DNA of 64,000 nt from an uncultured Nocardioidaceae bacterium. GTDB lineage: Bacteria > Actinomycetota > Actinomycetes > Propionibacteriales > Nocardioidaceae. Position 1 is the first letter of the stretch. Each line of letters begins with the position of its first letter. The DNA is taken from assembly GCA_902805855.1 (NCBI GenBank), contig CADCUJ010000089.1, positions 1 to 64,000 on the forward strand, in the 5' to 3' direction. Below the pieces are notes generated by a model. That model saw only the letters and a program-made list of their open reading frames with translations, searched no databases and had not been told where the DNA came from. Both the position numbers and the translations under genes were made by a program. This document shows, one piece after another, positions 39,911 to 53,419 of the stretch.

Positions 39911-40782
39911 CACGAGCAGGGGCAACAGCAGCCTTCGCCCCGAGAGACTGGGGTCTGCTGGCTGCGGTGGCGTTGATGTGGGGATCCTCGTTCCTGCTGA
40001 TCGAGGTCGCCCTGGTCGATCTCCCGCCCGCCGTCATCGCCTGGCTGCGGATCGTGCTGGGTGCCGTGACGCTGGGATGCGTTCCCGCCGCTCGGCGGTC
40101 CCTTCTGCGGCGACGCGACTGGCCCCTCGTCGCACTCCTGGGACTGGTCTGGATGGACCTGCCCTTCCTGCTCTTCGCAGTTGCTCAGCAGTCGGTCGCC
40201 TCGTCACTTGCCGGGATGATCAACGGCGCCGCTCCCCTGTTCACTGCGGCGATCGCCGCAGCCTGGACGCGAAGCCTGCCGACCGGCTTGCAGCTGGCCG
40301 GTCTCATGCTCGGCTTCGGCGGAGTGCTGGCGATCAACTGGCCGGCCGCTCAAGGTGCCACCGCAACCGCGCTCGGCGCCGCACTCATCGTCGCGGCGAC
40401 CTTCTTGTACGGGGTCGCGTTCAACCTCGCCGAGCCCCTGCAACGGCGCAGTGGTGCCCTCCCGGTGATCTGGCGAGCGCAGCTGGTCGCGTCGGTGGTG
40501 CTGGCCCCGCTCGGTCTCGTTGGGCTCGGTAGCTCTTCGGCGTCGTGGCCGAGCGTGTTCGCCGTAGCAGGTCTCGGCGCGCTGAGCACCGGGCTGGCAT
40601 TTGCAGCGTTCACCACGCTCGTCGGCCGGGTGGGAGCGTCCCGGGCCTCGGTGACCGTCTATTTCATCCCGGTGGTCGCCATCGTGCTCGGTGTGGTGCT
40701 GCGCTCGGAGACGGTCGCCGCCGCAGCAGTTGCCGGCACGGCGCTGGTCCTGGCGGGCGCCTTCCTCACCAGCCGCAGGTAG
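39907..40782 (+). CDS. EamA/DMT-family transporter
   Basis: About ten TM segments with DMT features: LAAVALMWGSSFLLIEVALVDLPPAVIAWLRI, SVASSLAGMINGAAPLFTAAIAA, VGASRASVTVYFIPVVAIVLGVVLRSE. Confidence 0.9.
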   Translation: MTRAGATAAFAPRDWGLLAAVALMWGSSFLLIEVALVDLPPAVIAWLRIVLGAVTLGCVPAARRSLLRRRDWPLVALLGLVWMDLPFLLFAVAQQSVASSLAGMINGAAPLFTAAIAAAWTRSLPTGLQLAGLMLGFGGVLAINWPAAQGATATALGAALIVAATFLYGVAFNLAEPLQRRSGALPVIWRAQLVASVVLAPLGLVGLGSSSASWPSVFAVAGLGALSTGLAFAAFTTLVGRVGASRASVTVYFIPVVAIVLGVVLRSETVAAAAVAGTALVLAGAFLTSRR

Positions 40783-40813
40783 CCGGAGCACTCGTCCGGT
40801 GCGTCGGCGTCGG

Positions 40814-41188
40814 CTAGAGGGCGATGACCGACAAGACGTTGCCGGCCGGGTCCTTGAACCAGGCGATCAGCGGTCCCCCGCCGCGGAAGATGCCCCTCTC
40901 GTCGGTCTCGGCCTCCGCCCCCGGGTACCTCTCGAACACGACGCCTCGCTCGGTCAGCTCGTCAACCGCGCTCTCGATGTCGTCGACCGCGAAGTTGAGG
41001 ATGGTGAAGGCGGCCGGGGTGTGGTCGGGCTTCGGGTAGACCAGCGTGCCCCGGTCACCGGCGATCTGCAGCGTGAGCATCCCGTTCTCCTCCGACACGT
41101 CGAGGCCCAGGGTCTCCGCGTAGAACCGCTTGGCCGCTGGGATGTCGTCCACCGAAAAGCCGCTGAACGCCTTGGTGTGCTTGAACAT
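40814..41188 (-). CDS. VOC (glyoxalase/bleomycin resistance) family protein
   Basis: AFSGFSVDDIPAAKRFYAETLGLDVSEENGMLTLQIAG...FKDPAGNVLSVIAL. Confidence 0.9.
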   Translation of the reverse strand: MFKHTKAFSGFSVDDIPAAKRFYAETLGLDVSEENGMLTLQIAGDRGTLVYPKPDHTPAAFTILNFAVDDIESAVDELTERGVVFERYPGAEAETDERGIFRGGGPLIAWFKDPAGNVLSVIAL

Positions 41189-41277
41189 GGCTGATCCTCT
41201 CTGTGCTTTGCTGGGTAGACCGCGCCGCGGCCGGGAAGTCGTCGCCACCGGCGGTGGCTGCCGGCCCGGCTCGCGCG

Positions 41278-42624
41278 TCAGGCGGCGCGGATGATGTCGG
41301 CGAAGTGTCGTGCCAGGGCGCTCGAGTCCTGCGAAGCAGTGCCCGGTGTCCCGGGTAGCCGCGGTGCGGTCGAGGCGTATCTGTGCCCGGTAGGCGTGAC
41401 GGTTTCGACGGTGTGGGTCGGTCCCGGCCGGGGTCGTGCCGTCCAGCCCAGTGCCTGCTTGGCGTAGTTGCACGCCTCGCAGAGCCCCTGCGAGTTGGCG
41501 GCCGTCGTCGGCCCGCCGTCCTCGTGCGCCATCACGTGGTCGCGATGGCGGATCGGGGCGTCGCACCAGGGAGTTCGGCAGCTCTGGTCGCGGGTGTCGA
41601 CGTAGCGACGCAAACTCCTCGGGAGGAGTCGGCGCCGCGAGTCCATCGCCACCAGGGCGCCGGAGCCAGGATGGGTGTAGAGCCGGCGTAGCCAAGCAGC
41701 GATGCCCGCTCGGTCAGTGGAGTCGACCCAGTCCCGGCCAAGGTCGGCGGGCACCGTCCCGTAGCCGTGAAGGAGCGCAGGCTCGTCGTCACCCGCCAGC
41801 AGCGTGCGATCAGTCATCACCAACCCGACCTCGATCGGGACCTGATCAGCGGCAGCGCGGCCGGTGGCCCGCTCCACCAGGGTGTCTGCCATCAGCTGGC
41901 CGCGCGAGCGGCGGTCGCCTGTGCCGGTGTGGGTGTCGGCAACACCGGCGAGCGCGGCGTAGACGGAGATGGCCTGCCGCGCGGGCAGCAGGGCGGTGAG
42001 GTAGGCCATGGTGTCCGGCGCCGGCCGACAGGTGACTCTCCACTCGGTCTCGGCCCGGCGAGCCCGGCGGACCACGGATTCGGCGTCGAGCCGGTAGGCC
42101 AGCTTCTTCACCTCGGCCACCAGCTTGGCGTTCCCGAGTCCGTCCAGCGTGGCTGGGTCGCGGCACAACGCGGCGTCCACACTGCGCCGGTCCTCGACCT
42201 GGAGGCAGGCAGTCTCCCGGACCAGCAGCGTCGCTCGCCACTCGTTGAGTCGGCCACCGCTCAACGCGGCCATGGTGTGCGGCATCTCGTGCGCCAGTGC
42301 CTTCGCCATCCCGAGCAGCCGACTGGCCCGGTGGGGGGACTCGCGTCGGGCAAGCGCGACCTGCGCTCCGACGTCCTTCCCCTGCTGCGAGGTGGGCACG
42401 CCCCTGGCCGCCTGATCGGCGCGCCGGGAGGCGTCGAAGTCCGCGGCGATCCGCGCCTGCGCCGCCGCTGCGCCCGACTTCAGGTCTTCGAGCAGCCGCA
42501 GCTGGTCGATCCGCTCGGCATCCGAGATGTTGCGGTCCAGATCGGCCAACGCTTTCATCCAGGAGGCGAGCACCGCCGTCGGCACCTGGCCGCGAACCTG
42601 ATCATCGAACACGTGTTCGATCAT
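41278..42624 (-). CDS. DUF222 / HNH endonuclease (13E12-type) protein
   Basis: C-terminal RYVDTRDQSCRTPWCDAPIRHRDHVMAHEDGGPTTAANSQGLCEACNYAK (HNH-type); long DUF222-like N-terminal region. Confidence 0.87.
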   Translation of the reverse strand: MIEHVFDDQVRGQVPTAVLASWMKALADLDRNISDAERIDQLRLLEDLKSGAAAAQARIAADFDASRRADQAARGVPTSQQGKDVGAQVALARRESPHRASRLLGMAKALAHEMPHTMAALSGGRLNEWRATLLVRETACLQVEDRRSVDAALCRDPATLDGLGNAKLVAEVKKLAYRLDAESVVRRARRAETEWRVTCRPAPDTMAYLTALLPARQAISVYAALAGVADTHTGTGDRRSRGQLMADTLVERATGRAAADQVPIEVGLVMTDRTLLAGDDEPALLHGYGTVPADLGRDWVDSTDRAGIAAWLRRLYTHPGSGALVAMDSRRRLLPRSLRRYVDTRDQSCRTPWCDAPIRHRDHVMAHEDGGPTTAANSQGLCEACNYAKQALGWTARPRPGPTHTVETVTPTGHRYASTAPRLPGTPGTASQDSSALARHFADIIRAA

Positions 42625-42741
42625 AGCGACAAGCACCGACAGTTTCGGATGCAATGCCGGTCGACGGCGGAGAGCACAGATTGGTGCACAGATGTCGACC
42701 CGAAGTGCAACGCTCGAGGACCGTCGGACGACATAAGGGGT

Positions 42742-43215
42742 GTGACCGACCTGAAGTGGAGCAGCTCGGAGACGCCGGTGCTCGAAGAGACCTACCGTGA
42801 GCTACGCCTGCCGTTGCTCAGGCTCGCCTTCTTGCTGACCGGCTCCCGGGAGACGGCTGAGGACCTGGTGCAGAGCGCGTTTGCCGCGGCGCAGCCTCGC
42901 TGGCATCAGATCGACGACCCGCCGGCTTACCTGCGCAGCAGCGTCGTCAACCTGGCCAAGGACGGCCAGCGCCGGGAGTTCCGGCGACGAAGGCTGTTGC
43001 GGTCAGAGCCCGAGCCGGTCACGGCGATCCCCGAGCTCGACGAGACCTGGGTCTTGGTCCGGCGGCTGCCAGCCACGCAGCGTGCCGTCGTTGTCCTCCA
43101 CTACTACGAAGACCTGCCGCTTGTGGAGATCGGTCGCCTGCTCGAGCGCCCCGCGAACACCGTGCGCTCCGACCTGCGCCGCGCGCTTCGCCGACTCCGA
43201 AAGGACCTCTCATGA
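42742..43215 (+). CDS. Sigma-70 family factor, SigE/ECF-like
   Basis: ELRLPLLRLAFLLTGSRETAEDLVQSAFAAAQPRW...AYLRSSVVNLAKDGQRRE...LPATQRAVVVLHYYEDLPLVEIGRLLERPANTVRSDLRRALRRLR. Confidence 0.9.
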   Translation: MTDLKWSSSETPVLEETYRELRLPLLRLAFLLTGSRETAEDLVQSAFAAAQPRWHQIDDPPAYLRSSVVNLAKDGQRREFRRRRLLRSEPEPVTAIPELDETWVLVRRLPATQRAVVVLHYYEDLPLVEIGRLLERPANTVRSDLRRALRRLRKDLS

Positions 43216-43928
43216 CCACGCGAGCTGACTTCGACCACGAGCTGGACCAGCACCTGCGCCGCACGCTGACCGCCGTTGCCGACACCGTCCAGGAGGAACC
43301 GACCGGCAGCACAGCGCTGCCCCCGCGTCGACCGCGGCGGCGCCGACGGCTCATCGTGGGCGCCGACACGGCGTTCGCTGCCATTCCCCTGGCCGCCGCC
43401 GCGGTGGTCGGCTTCGGCCCCGAATACGTGGACCGGCTTCCGCCCGCGGAACCGATCGTCAGCGGCAGCCTTGACGGCGAACGCTACTGGGTCGTCGACG
43501 GTCGGGACATCCCGCGGTGTGCGGGGCTCCCCTCCGGTATCGACGTGATCGCCGAGGACAGCAATGTCGTCGGCCAGGAGTGGAACACCTTCGGCTACTT
43601 CTTCGGCACGCCTACTGCGGACGGGGGCTGCGCGCCGAAGTCGCCTGACGACCCTCCGGAGTCCACCTACTACTCCGATGGCGGCCAGACGATCGGCGAC
43701 GGCATGTTGTGGGTGGGTGCCCTCCATCCCGACGTCGACCAGGTGCGGGTTTCACTTGGCGGGGCCGAGCCGTTCAACGCCGAGACCTTCACACATGAGG
43801 GCGGCACATTCTTCGCCCTCGAGGTTCCACCCGGCACAGCGATGTTCACCGTCGCCTACGTGGTCGACGGCGAGGTAGTGACGCCTCCGGCCGGTGAGAC
43901 GGCCGAACACGGTATGGCTCGCGACTGA
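43212..43928 (+). CDS. Single-TM hypothetical protein, possible anti-sigma partner
   Basis: ATG overlaps the sigma stop (ATGA); RRPRRRRRLIVGADTAFAAIPLAAAAVVGF as basic-flanked TM segment. Confidence 0.6.
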   Translation: MTTRADFDHELDQHLRRTLTAVADTVQEEPTGSTALPPRRPRRRRRLIVGADTAFAAIPLAAAAVVGFGPEYVDRLPPAEPIVSGSLDGERYWVVDGRDIPRCAGLPSGIDVIAEDSNVVGQEWNTFGYFFGTPTADGGCAPKSPDDPPESTYYSDGGQTIGDGMLWVGALHPDVDQVRVSLGGAEPFNAETFTHEGGTFFALEVPPGTAMFTVAYVVDGEVVTPPAGETAEHGMARD

Positions 43929-44252
43929 CGCGGTGAGAGCTGTCGGGCAACTGGGACACGCCTCGCGCGAGCCGTTCCGCTGCACCTGGGCGGTGGTGCT
44001 CACCGAACGACCTGCGCGAGGCAGCGACCTGCATCAGCGCCTGCGCTTGGATCTCGGTCACCGGCCGGGACCGGTCGCGAGGTACGGCGGCGGCGCGATG
44101 GACCGGGCCACGGTCGCACTGCTCGGCCGAGGCCTGAACGAGCGCCTCGACGAGCGCCTGACCCTCGGCCGGGATGAGCGGCCGGGCGAGACGTGACGCG
44201 GTCCACGCTGCGCCACGCTGACGTGGCGTGGTGCCGGCCCTAGGCTTGCCAG

Positions 44253-44825
44253 ATGGTCAACCTCACCCGGATCTACACCCGCACCGGTGACGAAGGGCAG
44301 ACGCGGCTGGGAGACATGTCGCCGACGTCGAAGAACGACCTGCGGCTGCGTGCCTACGCCGACGTCGACGAGGCCAACGCCGCGATCGGGTTGTCGCTGG
44401 TGCAAGGAGAGCTCGAGGGCGACGTGGTGCAGGTGCTCACCACCGTGCAGAACGACCTGTTCGATGTCGGCGCGGACTTCTGCACCCCGGTGATGGCCGA
44501 CCCCGAGTTCCCGCCACTGCGGATCGAGCAGGAGTACGTCGACCGGCTCGAGGGTTGGTGCGACCAGTACAACGAGGACCTTCCCGCCCTACGCTCCTTC
44601 ATCCTCAACGGAGGTACCACCGGCGCCGCGCTGCTGCACGTCGCGCGCACGGTGGCACGTCGCGCGGAGCGGTCCGCCTGGGCGGCGTACGAGGAGCACG
44701 GCGAGACCATGAACGTGCTCGCGATCAGGTACCTGAACCGGCTCTCCGACCTGCTGTTCATCCTGGCGAGGCACGCCAACCGGGAGCGTGGCGACGTGCT
44801 CTGGAAGCCCGGCGGGGAGCGCTGA
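44253..44825 (+). CDS. Cob(I)alamin adenosyltransferase, PduO type
   Basis: RIYTRTGDEGQTRLGDMSPTSKNDLRLRAYADVDEANAAIGLSL, FILNGGTTGAALLHVARTVARRAERSAWA, RYLNRLSDLLFILARHAN. Confidence 0.94.
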   Translation: MVNLTRIYTRTGDEGQTRLGDMSPTSKNDLRLRAYADVDEANAAIGLSLVQGELEGDVVQVLTTVQNDLFDVGADFCTPVMADPEFPPLRIEQEYVDRLEGWCDQYNEDLPALRSFILNGGTTGAALLHVARTVARRAERSAWAAYEEHGETMNVLAIRYLNRLSDLLFILARHANRERGDVLWKPGGER

Positions 44826-44835
44826 GACGGCAGCC

Positions 44836-45597
44836 TCAGCGGCGTCGGGCGGAGGCGACGGCTGCGAGCAGGAGTGCGGCGCCGACGACCAGGCAGGCGA
44901 CCACCGGCAAGAAGGCATCGGCTGTCGCTGCCCGACCGAGGCTGGCTGCCACCACCACGACCCGGTCGCTGTCCTCGCCCACCAGGGTGGGCGCCCGAGA
45001 AACGACCAGCCGGGTGAGCACACCCGTGGCCACCACCGCGAGGCCCAGACCCGCCCACCGACGAGGGCCGGTCGATCCGCTGGCGAAGCCGAAGAAGGCG
45101 AGCAGCACGGCACCGATTCCGGCGACGGCCGCGACCGTCCATGCCGCGATGCGGGCGCGCTCCACGACCTCGACCAGGTCGCTGATGCTGGTCGGCGGAA
45201 GCAGCCCGGCCCGCTCGCGTACCTCGTCGGCCAGCCGGCCCTGCCCGCGCTCGCGCAGCCTGGAGGCGATGTCGTCGGCGAGCGCAGTGGAGTCCAGGTT
45301 CCCCGACGCGTCCGCCTCCACCGAGCCCAGCACGTCACGGACCGTCGGCTGCGCGAGCACCTGACGAGTCACCGACCGTACCTGGCCGCTGGGCAGGTCC
45401 GGTTGCTCGGCCAGGAGGCGGTCGGAGACCTCCTCCGCGACCACCGCTCGCGCGGCGGGGTCATCGAGGACGGCCGCGAGCACTCGGCCGGGACGCTCCG
45501 GGTCGGCGACCTGCTGAGCCAGCAGAGCAGCGGTGAGCGCCACGGCTCCCAGGGCCGCGGCCAGGACGAAGCAGAGCACCGAGACGACGTCACGCAT
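44836..45597 (-). CDS. Hypothetical membrane protein
   Basis: N-terminal TM VVSVLCFVLAAALGAVALTAALLAQQV, later TMs AWTVAAVAGIGAVLLAFFGFASG and AFLPVVACLVVGAALLLAAVA. Confidence 0.7.
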   Translation of the reverse strand: MRDVVSVLCFVLAAALGAVALTAALLAQQVADPERPGRVLAAVLDDPAARAVVAEEVSDRLLAEQPDLPSGQVRSVTRQVLAQPTVRDVLGSVEADASGNLDSTALADDIASRLRERGQGRLADEVRERAGLLPPTSISDLVEVVERARIAAWTVAAVAGIGAVLLAFFGFASGSTGPRRWAGLGLAVVATGVLTRLVVSRAPTLVGEDSDRVVVVAASLGRAATADAFLPVVACLVVGAALLLAAVASARRR

Positions 45598-45603
45598 GCG
45601 GCA

Positions 45604-46053
45604 TCACCTGACCCGACGCCCGGCCTGTCCGGGCGGCGCGGACTCCAGCCACGCGAGCAGCCCGGTGAGGGCGTCCGGGCTCATCGCGACCTCGAGCTCA
45701 CCTGAGGGCGTGCGGATGGAGACCACGATGTGACCGGAGTACAGCGAGTTCGACTCCGCGCCCACCGGGTCTCGGCGTCCGACGTACTCGAGCTCCGAGC
45801 GCTGCAGCCGGATCTTCGGCCGCGGGGCGACCGAGAAGACCCGGAACCACTCGAGCGTCTCGCCGGAGTAGCGACCGACTCCCAGGACCCAGCCGCGGCC
45901 GGCCTTGCTGGTCCGGACCCGGATGCTGAACTCGAAGGTGCCGCCGGAGCGGGAGATCCAACGCCGGCGCACGATGACCGCGAGACTCCAGAGCAGGACG
46001 AGGACCAGCAGGACACCGGCCGCGTCCAGCAGCGCCTGCCACAGCGGCGGCAT
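45604..46053 (-). CDS. DUF2550-family protein
   Basis: LLVLVLLWSLAVIVRRRWISRSGGTFEFSIRVRTSKAGRGWVLGVGRYSGETLEWFRVFSVAPRPKIRLQRSELEYVGRRDP; next to atpC. Confidence 0.85.
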   Translation of the reverse strand: MPPLWQALLDAAGVLLVLVLLWSLAVIVRRRWISRSGGTFEFSIRVRTSKAGRGWVLGVGRYSGETLEWFRVFSVAPRPKIRLQRSELEYVGRRDPVGAESNSLYSGHIVVSIRTPSGELEVAMSPDALTGLLAWLESAPPGQAGRRVR

Positions 46054-46084
46054 CTAACCCCTCACCTCCCAGGGGGCGCAAGGA

Positions 46085-47961
<1,877 letters not shown>

Positions 47962-47969
47962 TCACTTCG

Positions 47970-48908
47970 TCATTCGCCGGCAGCGTTCGCGTCGGCAAGC
48001 GCGTTCACGCCGCCGACGATTTCGCTGATCTCCTGGGTGATCCCGGCCTGGCGGGCCTGGTTGGCAATCCGGGTGTACTTCTTGATGAGCTCTTCGGCAT
48101 TGTCCGTGGCCGCCTTCATCGCCTTCTGCCTCGCCGCCAGCTCGGAAGCCGACGCCTGCAGCAGCGCGAAGAAGATCCTGCTCTGCACGTAGCGCGGGAG
48201 CAGCCCGTCGAGCACCTCGGCCGCCGAAGGCTCGAACTCGTACAGCGGGAGGACGTCGACGTCCTCCGGCGACTCGGCACCCTCGATGATCTCCAGCGGC
48301 AGCAGACGTACGGCGGTCGGCTCCTGGACCAGCATCGAGCGGAACCTCGTGTAGACCACGTGCACCTCATCGACGTCGTGCGCGTTCTCGGAGAGCTCGA
48401 CGTCCGGGTTGTCCTCACCGGCGAGGAACGCGTTGATCAACGTGTCGCCGATCTCCCTGGCCACGTCGTAGGTCGGCTGGTCGGAGAACCCGGTCCACTC
48501 CTGCGCGACGGGCCGGTTGCGGAACTTGAAGTACGCGACGCCCTTGCGCCCGGTGAGGTAGGTGTCCACCTCACGGCCGTCCGAGCGCAGCTTCTCCGCG
48601 AGCCGCTCTGCCTCCTTGATCACGGCCGACGAGTAGGCACCGGCGAGACCGCGGTCGCTGGTGACGACCAGGATCGCGGCGCGTTTCGGGTTCTCCGGCT
48701 CCGTGGTCAGCGGGTGGTCGACGTTGGAGTACGTCGCCACCGCCGACACCGCCCGAGTCAGCTCACGGGCGTACGGCGCCGCCGCCTGCGCATATTGCTG
48801 CGCCTTGATGATCCTGGAGGCAGCGATGAGCTCCATGGCCCGGGTGATCTTCTTGGTCGACTCGACCGACCTGATCCGGGCTCGGTACTCACGCAGCGAT
48901 ACGGCCAT
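47970..48908 (-). CDS. atpG: ATP synthase gamma subunit
   Basis: [33 protein letters not shown]-terminal [37 protein letters not shown]. Confidence 0.97.
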   Translation of the reverse strand: MAVSLREYRARIRSVESTKKITRAMELIAASRIIKAQQYAQAAAPYARELTRAVSAVATYSNVDHPLTTEPENPKRAAILVVTSDRGLAGAYSSAVIKEAERLAEKLRSDGREVDTYLTGRKGVAYFKFRNRPVAQEWTGFSDQPTYDVAREIGDTLINAFLAGEDNPDVELSENAHDVDEVHVVYTRFRSMLVQEPTAVRLLPLEIIEGAESPEDVDVLPLYEFEPSAAEVLDGLLPRYVQSRIFFALLQASASELAARQKAMKAATDNAEELIKKYTRIANQARQAGITQEISEIVGGVNALADANAAGE

Positions 48909-48911
48909 CGG

Positions 48912-50552
48912 TCAGCCCCGCTTCTGCCTGACGATCTGCTCCTGCTCCACGTCCTCGTCCTCGAGCGCCTCGTGCTCCTCCTTGCCGGCCTTGATCGACT
49001 GGCCCTCCGCGGTCTCGAACTGGTCCAGGAAGGAGGCGTAAGCATCCTCGAGCGAGCTCGCGGTGTCGTCGGTGAAGTCTCGGGACTCCCGGATGCCGTC
49101 GAGGATCCCGCTGTGCTCGCGGCGAAGGAAGTCGAGGAACTCCCGCTCGAACCGGGCGATGTCGTCGTTCGGGACCGCGTCGAGCTTGCCGGTGGTGCCT
49201 GCCCACAGCGAGACCGTCATGTCCTCGACCGGGTACGGGCTGTACTGGGGCTGGCGCAGCAGGGCCATCAGGCTCTGCCCCCGGTCGAGCTGCTGCCGGG
49301 AGGCCGCGTCGAGGTCGGAGGCGAACATCGCGAACGCCTCCATCGCACGGAACTGGGCCAGGTCCACCTTCAGTGAACCGGTCACCTTCTTGATCGCCTT
49401 GGTCATCGCGGCACCGCCCACGCGCGACACGGAGATGCCGACGTCGATCGCGGGGCGCTGGTTGGCGTTGAACAGGTCGGACTGGAGGAAGATCTGACCG
49501 TCGGTGATCGAGATGACGTTGGTGGGGATGTAGGCCGACACGTCGTTGGCCTTGGTCTCCACCATCGGCAGCCCGGTCATCGAGCCGGAGCCCATGTCGT
49601 CGGACAGCTTCGCGCAACGCTCCAACAGCCTGCTGTGCAGGTAGAAGACGTCACCGGGGTAGGCCTCACGGCCCGGCGGGCGGCGCAGCAGCAGGGATAC
49701 GGCCCGGTAGGCCTCGGCCTGCTTGGTCAGGTCGTCGAACACGATCAGGACGTGCTTTCCGTCGTACATCCAGTGCTGCCCGATGGACGAGCCGGTGTAC
49801 GGCGCGAGGTACTTGAAGCCCGCGGAGTCCGACGCCGGGGAGGCCACGATCGTGGTGTACTCCAGGGCGCCGGCCTCCTCCAGGGCACCCCGCACCGCGG
49901 CGATCGTCGAGCCCTTCTGGCCGATGGCCACGTAGATGCAGCGGACCTGCTGCTGCGGGTCGCCGGTCTCCCAGTACTGCTTCTGGTTGATGATGGTGTC
50001 GATTGCGATGGTCGACTTGCCGGTCTGCCGGTCGCCGATGATCAGCTGACGCTGACCGCGACCGATCGGGGTCAGCGCGTCGATCGCCTTGATGCCGGTG
50101 GCCAGCGGCTCGTGCACGGACTTGCGGGCGATCACCGACGGAGCCTGGACCTCCAGGGCACGACGCTCTTCGGTCTCCAGGTCGCCCAGGCCGTCGATCG
50201 GCTGGCCCAGTGGGTCTACCACGCGACCGAGGTAGGAGTCTCCGACGGGCACCGAGAGGATCTCGCCGGTGCGGCGGACGCTCTGGCCCTCCTCGATCCC
50301 GGCGAAGTCACCGAGGATGACCACACCGATCTCTCGGGTGTCGAGGTTCAGCGCGAGCCCGAGCGTCCCGTCCTCGAACTCCAGCAGCTCGTTGGCCATC
50401 GCCGAGGGCAGGCCGGTCACCCGGGCGATGCCGTCACCGGCCTCGGAGACCGAGCCGACCTCCTCGCGGCTGGCCGTCTCCGGCTTGTAGTCGGACACGA
50501 ACCGCTGCAGCGCGTCCCGGATCTCCTCCGGTCGGATCGAGAGTTCCGTCAT
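48912..50552 (-). CDS. atpA: ATP synthase alpha subunit
   Basis: [62 protein letters not shown]. Confidence 0.98.
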   Translation of the reverse strand: MTELSIRPEEIRDALQRFVSDYKPETASREEVGSVSEAGDGIARVTGLPSAMANELLEFEDGTLGLALNLDTREIGVVILGDFAGIEEGQSVRRTGEILSVPVGDSYLGRVVDPLGQPIDGLGDLETEERRALEVQAPSVIARKSVHEPLATGIKAIDALTPIGRGQRQLIIGDRQTGKSTIAIDTIINQKQYWETGDPQQQVRCIYVAIGQKGSTIAAVRGALEEAGALEYTTIVASPASDSAGFKYLAPYTGSSIGQHWMYDGKHVLIVFDDLTKQAEAYRAVSLLLRRPPGREAYPGDVFYLHSRLLERCAKLSDDMGSGSMTGLPMVETKANDVSAYIPTNVISITDGQIFLQSDLFNANQRPAIDVGISVSRVGGAAMTKAIKKVTGSLKVDLAQFRAMEAFAMFASDLDAASRQQLDRGQSLMALLRQPQYSPYPVEDMTVSLWAGTTGKLDAVPNDDIARFEREFLDFLRREHSGILDGIRESRDFTDDTASSLEDAYASFLDQFETAEGQSIKAGKEEHEALEDEDVEQEQIVRQKRG

Positions 50553-50607
50553 CGTGTGCCTTCCTGCTCTCTTGGTTCGTTTCGTCGTTGGGCTCCGGCG
50601 GGTGATC

Positions 50608-52007
<1,400 letters not shown>

Positions 52008-52012
52008 TCAGG

Positions 52013-52231
52013 TCAGCCGAGGGCGAAGGCGAGACCGATACCGATGATGGCCAGCGCCTCGGCGAGTGCGAAGCCGATGAACGCAATGGTCTGCAGGCGC
52101 CCCTGTGCCTCGGGCTGGCGGGCGACTCCCTGGATGTACGCGGCGAAGATCAGGCCGATACCGACACCGGGGCCGATGGCGGCCAGACCGTAGCCGATCA
52201 TGTTGAGCGAGCCGTTGACTGTGCCTTCCAC
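52013..52231 (-). CDS. atpE: ATP synthase c subunit
   Basis: [60 protein letters not shown]. Confidence 0.97.
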   Translation of the reverse strand: MEGTVNGSLNMIGYGLAAIGPGVGIGLIFAAYIQGVARQPEAQGRLQTIAFIGFALAEALAIIGIGLAFALG

Positions 52232-52281
52232 GGCGGTTTCCTTTCGGTCGTTCTGCGGGCTGTGCTGTTGTCAGTTCGGGA

Positions 52282-53124
52282 TCAGTGCTCGTCGGCGACG
52301 GCGCTGGAGATGTAGAGGGCGCTGAGGATGACGAAGATGAAGGCCTGCAGGAACTGCACCAGCAGCTCCAGGAACGAGATGGCGATGAAGAGCAGCCAGG
52401 TCAGCACACCGACGGGCTTCACCAAGGCGTCGCCCTCGAGCAGGAGGTACTCACCGCCCAGCGCGAACAGGATCAGCAGCAGGTGGCCGGCGAACATGTT
52501 GGCGAAGAGTCGCAGCGCCAGCGTGAACGGACGCACCAAGATGTTCGACAAGAACTCGAGGGGGATGAGGATGATCAGCATGGGCTTGGGAACACCCGGC
52601 GGCATGGTCTGCAGCTTGAGATAGCCGCCGAACCCGTGCTTCTGGATCCCGACCGCGTTGTAGATCACCCAGCTCAGCGCCGCCAGCCCGTAGACCATCC
52701 CGGACCGGGAGAACGTCGGGAACTGGATGAAGGGGATCGTCGAGAACAGGTTGTTCAGCAAGATGAAGAAGAAGAGCGCGAACAGGTACGGCACGAACCG
52801 CATGAAGTGCTCGCTGCCGATGACGTCGCGGCCGAGGCTGTTGCGAACGAAGCCGTAACCGGCCTCGCCGACGTACTGGAGCTTGCTCGGCACCATGGCG
52901 CGCTGCCGGGAGGAGGCGTAGAAGAATACGAAGACGACACCCGCGGCCAGCAGCAGCTGCAGGATCGGCTTCGTCACGCCGAGGGCCCAGGTCTGCCCGA
53001 ACAGCTCGAACGACGAGGACGGGCCGACGGGCGGCAGGTTGAAGTCCTCAGGGCTGGGAGGGGTGAACCCTTCACCCTTGGCGGGGGAAGCGAACGTCAT
53101 GACGGCGTTCGGCACCAGGCTCAC
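52282..53124 (-). CDS. atpB: ATP synthase a subunit
   Basis: LEFLSNILVRPFTLALRLFANMFAGHLLLILFALG; start may be GTG 53124 or ATG 53100. Confidence 0.96.
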   Translation of the reverse strand: MSLVPNAVMTFASPAKGEGFTPPSPEDFNLPPVGPSSSFELFGQTWALGVTKPILQLLLAAGVVFVFFYASSRQRAMVPSKLQYVGEAGYGFVRNSLGRDVIGSEHFMRFVPYLFALFFFILLNNLFSTIPFIQFPTFSRSGMVYGLAALSWVIYNAVGIQKHGFGGYLKLQTMPPGVPKPMLIILIPLEFLSNILVRPFTLALRLFANMFAGHLLLILFALGGEYLLLEGDALVKPVGVLTWLLFIAISFLELLVQFLQAFIFVILSALYISSAVADEH

Positions 53125-53137
53125 GGCTCCTCCTGCA

Positions 53138-53389
53138 CTAGTTCTGGCCCTGCTGGTCGGACTTGGTGGATGCTGGACGGGTCAGGCGCGCCCAGGTGAG
53201 GTAGATCCCCAGGCCAGCACCGAGGACGATCCCGACAGCTACCAAGAACGAAGTGCCGAGCCACTGGTCCGCGAGCCACCCGAGAAACCCGTAGAACCCC
53301 ACCCCCGACACGAGGTAGGCGAATGCCAGCCAGGGGTCGCCTGCAGGTTGGTGTCCGCCGCGAGCAGAGCCGGGGTCCTGCGAAGTCAT
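53138..53389 (-). CDS. AtpZ/AtpI-like protein
   Basis: PWLAFAYLVSGVGFYGFLGWLADQWLGTSFLVAVGIVLGAGLGIYLTWARL. Confidence 0.8.
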   Translation of the reverse strand: MTSQDPGSARGGHQPAGDPWLAFAYLVSGVGFYGFLGWLADQWLGTSFLVAVGIVLGAGLGIYLTWARLTRPASTKSDQQGQN

Positions 53390-53419
53390 CGCGCCCCGGA
53401 CAATAGCAGCCGCGCACGC

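Noticed and set aside
41278-42624. DUF222-HNH gene as evidence of a mobile element
   Set aside because: These genes are abundant, dispersed actinobacterial repeats; no flanking repeats, transposase or integrase is visible, so no mobile element is called.
43894-44206. Small ORFs on both strands between the TM protein and PduO
   Set aside because: Neither frame shows convincing conserved features; Arg-rich and ambiguous, so not called.
44200-44252. Cobalamin riboswitch upstream of PduO
   Set aside because: Only a short GCCACG-CTGA-CGTGGC hairpin is present and the promoter looks leaderless; there is no room for a B12 riboswitch.
52013-52231. Sodium-type ATP synthase c subunit
   Set aside because: The sequence around the carboxylate ([11 protein letters not shown]) looks like an ordinary proton-type subunit.
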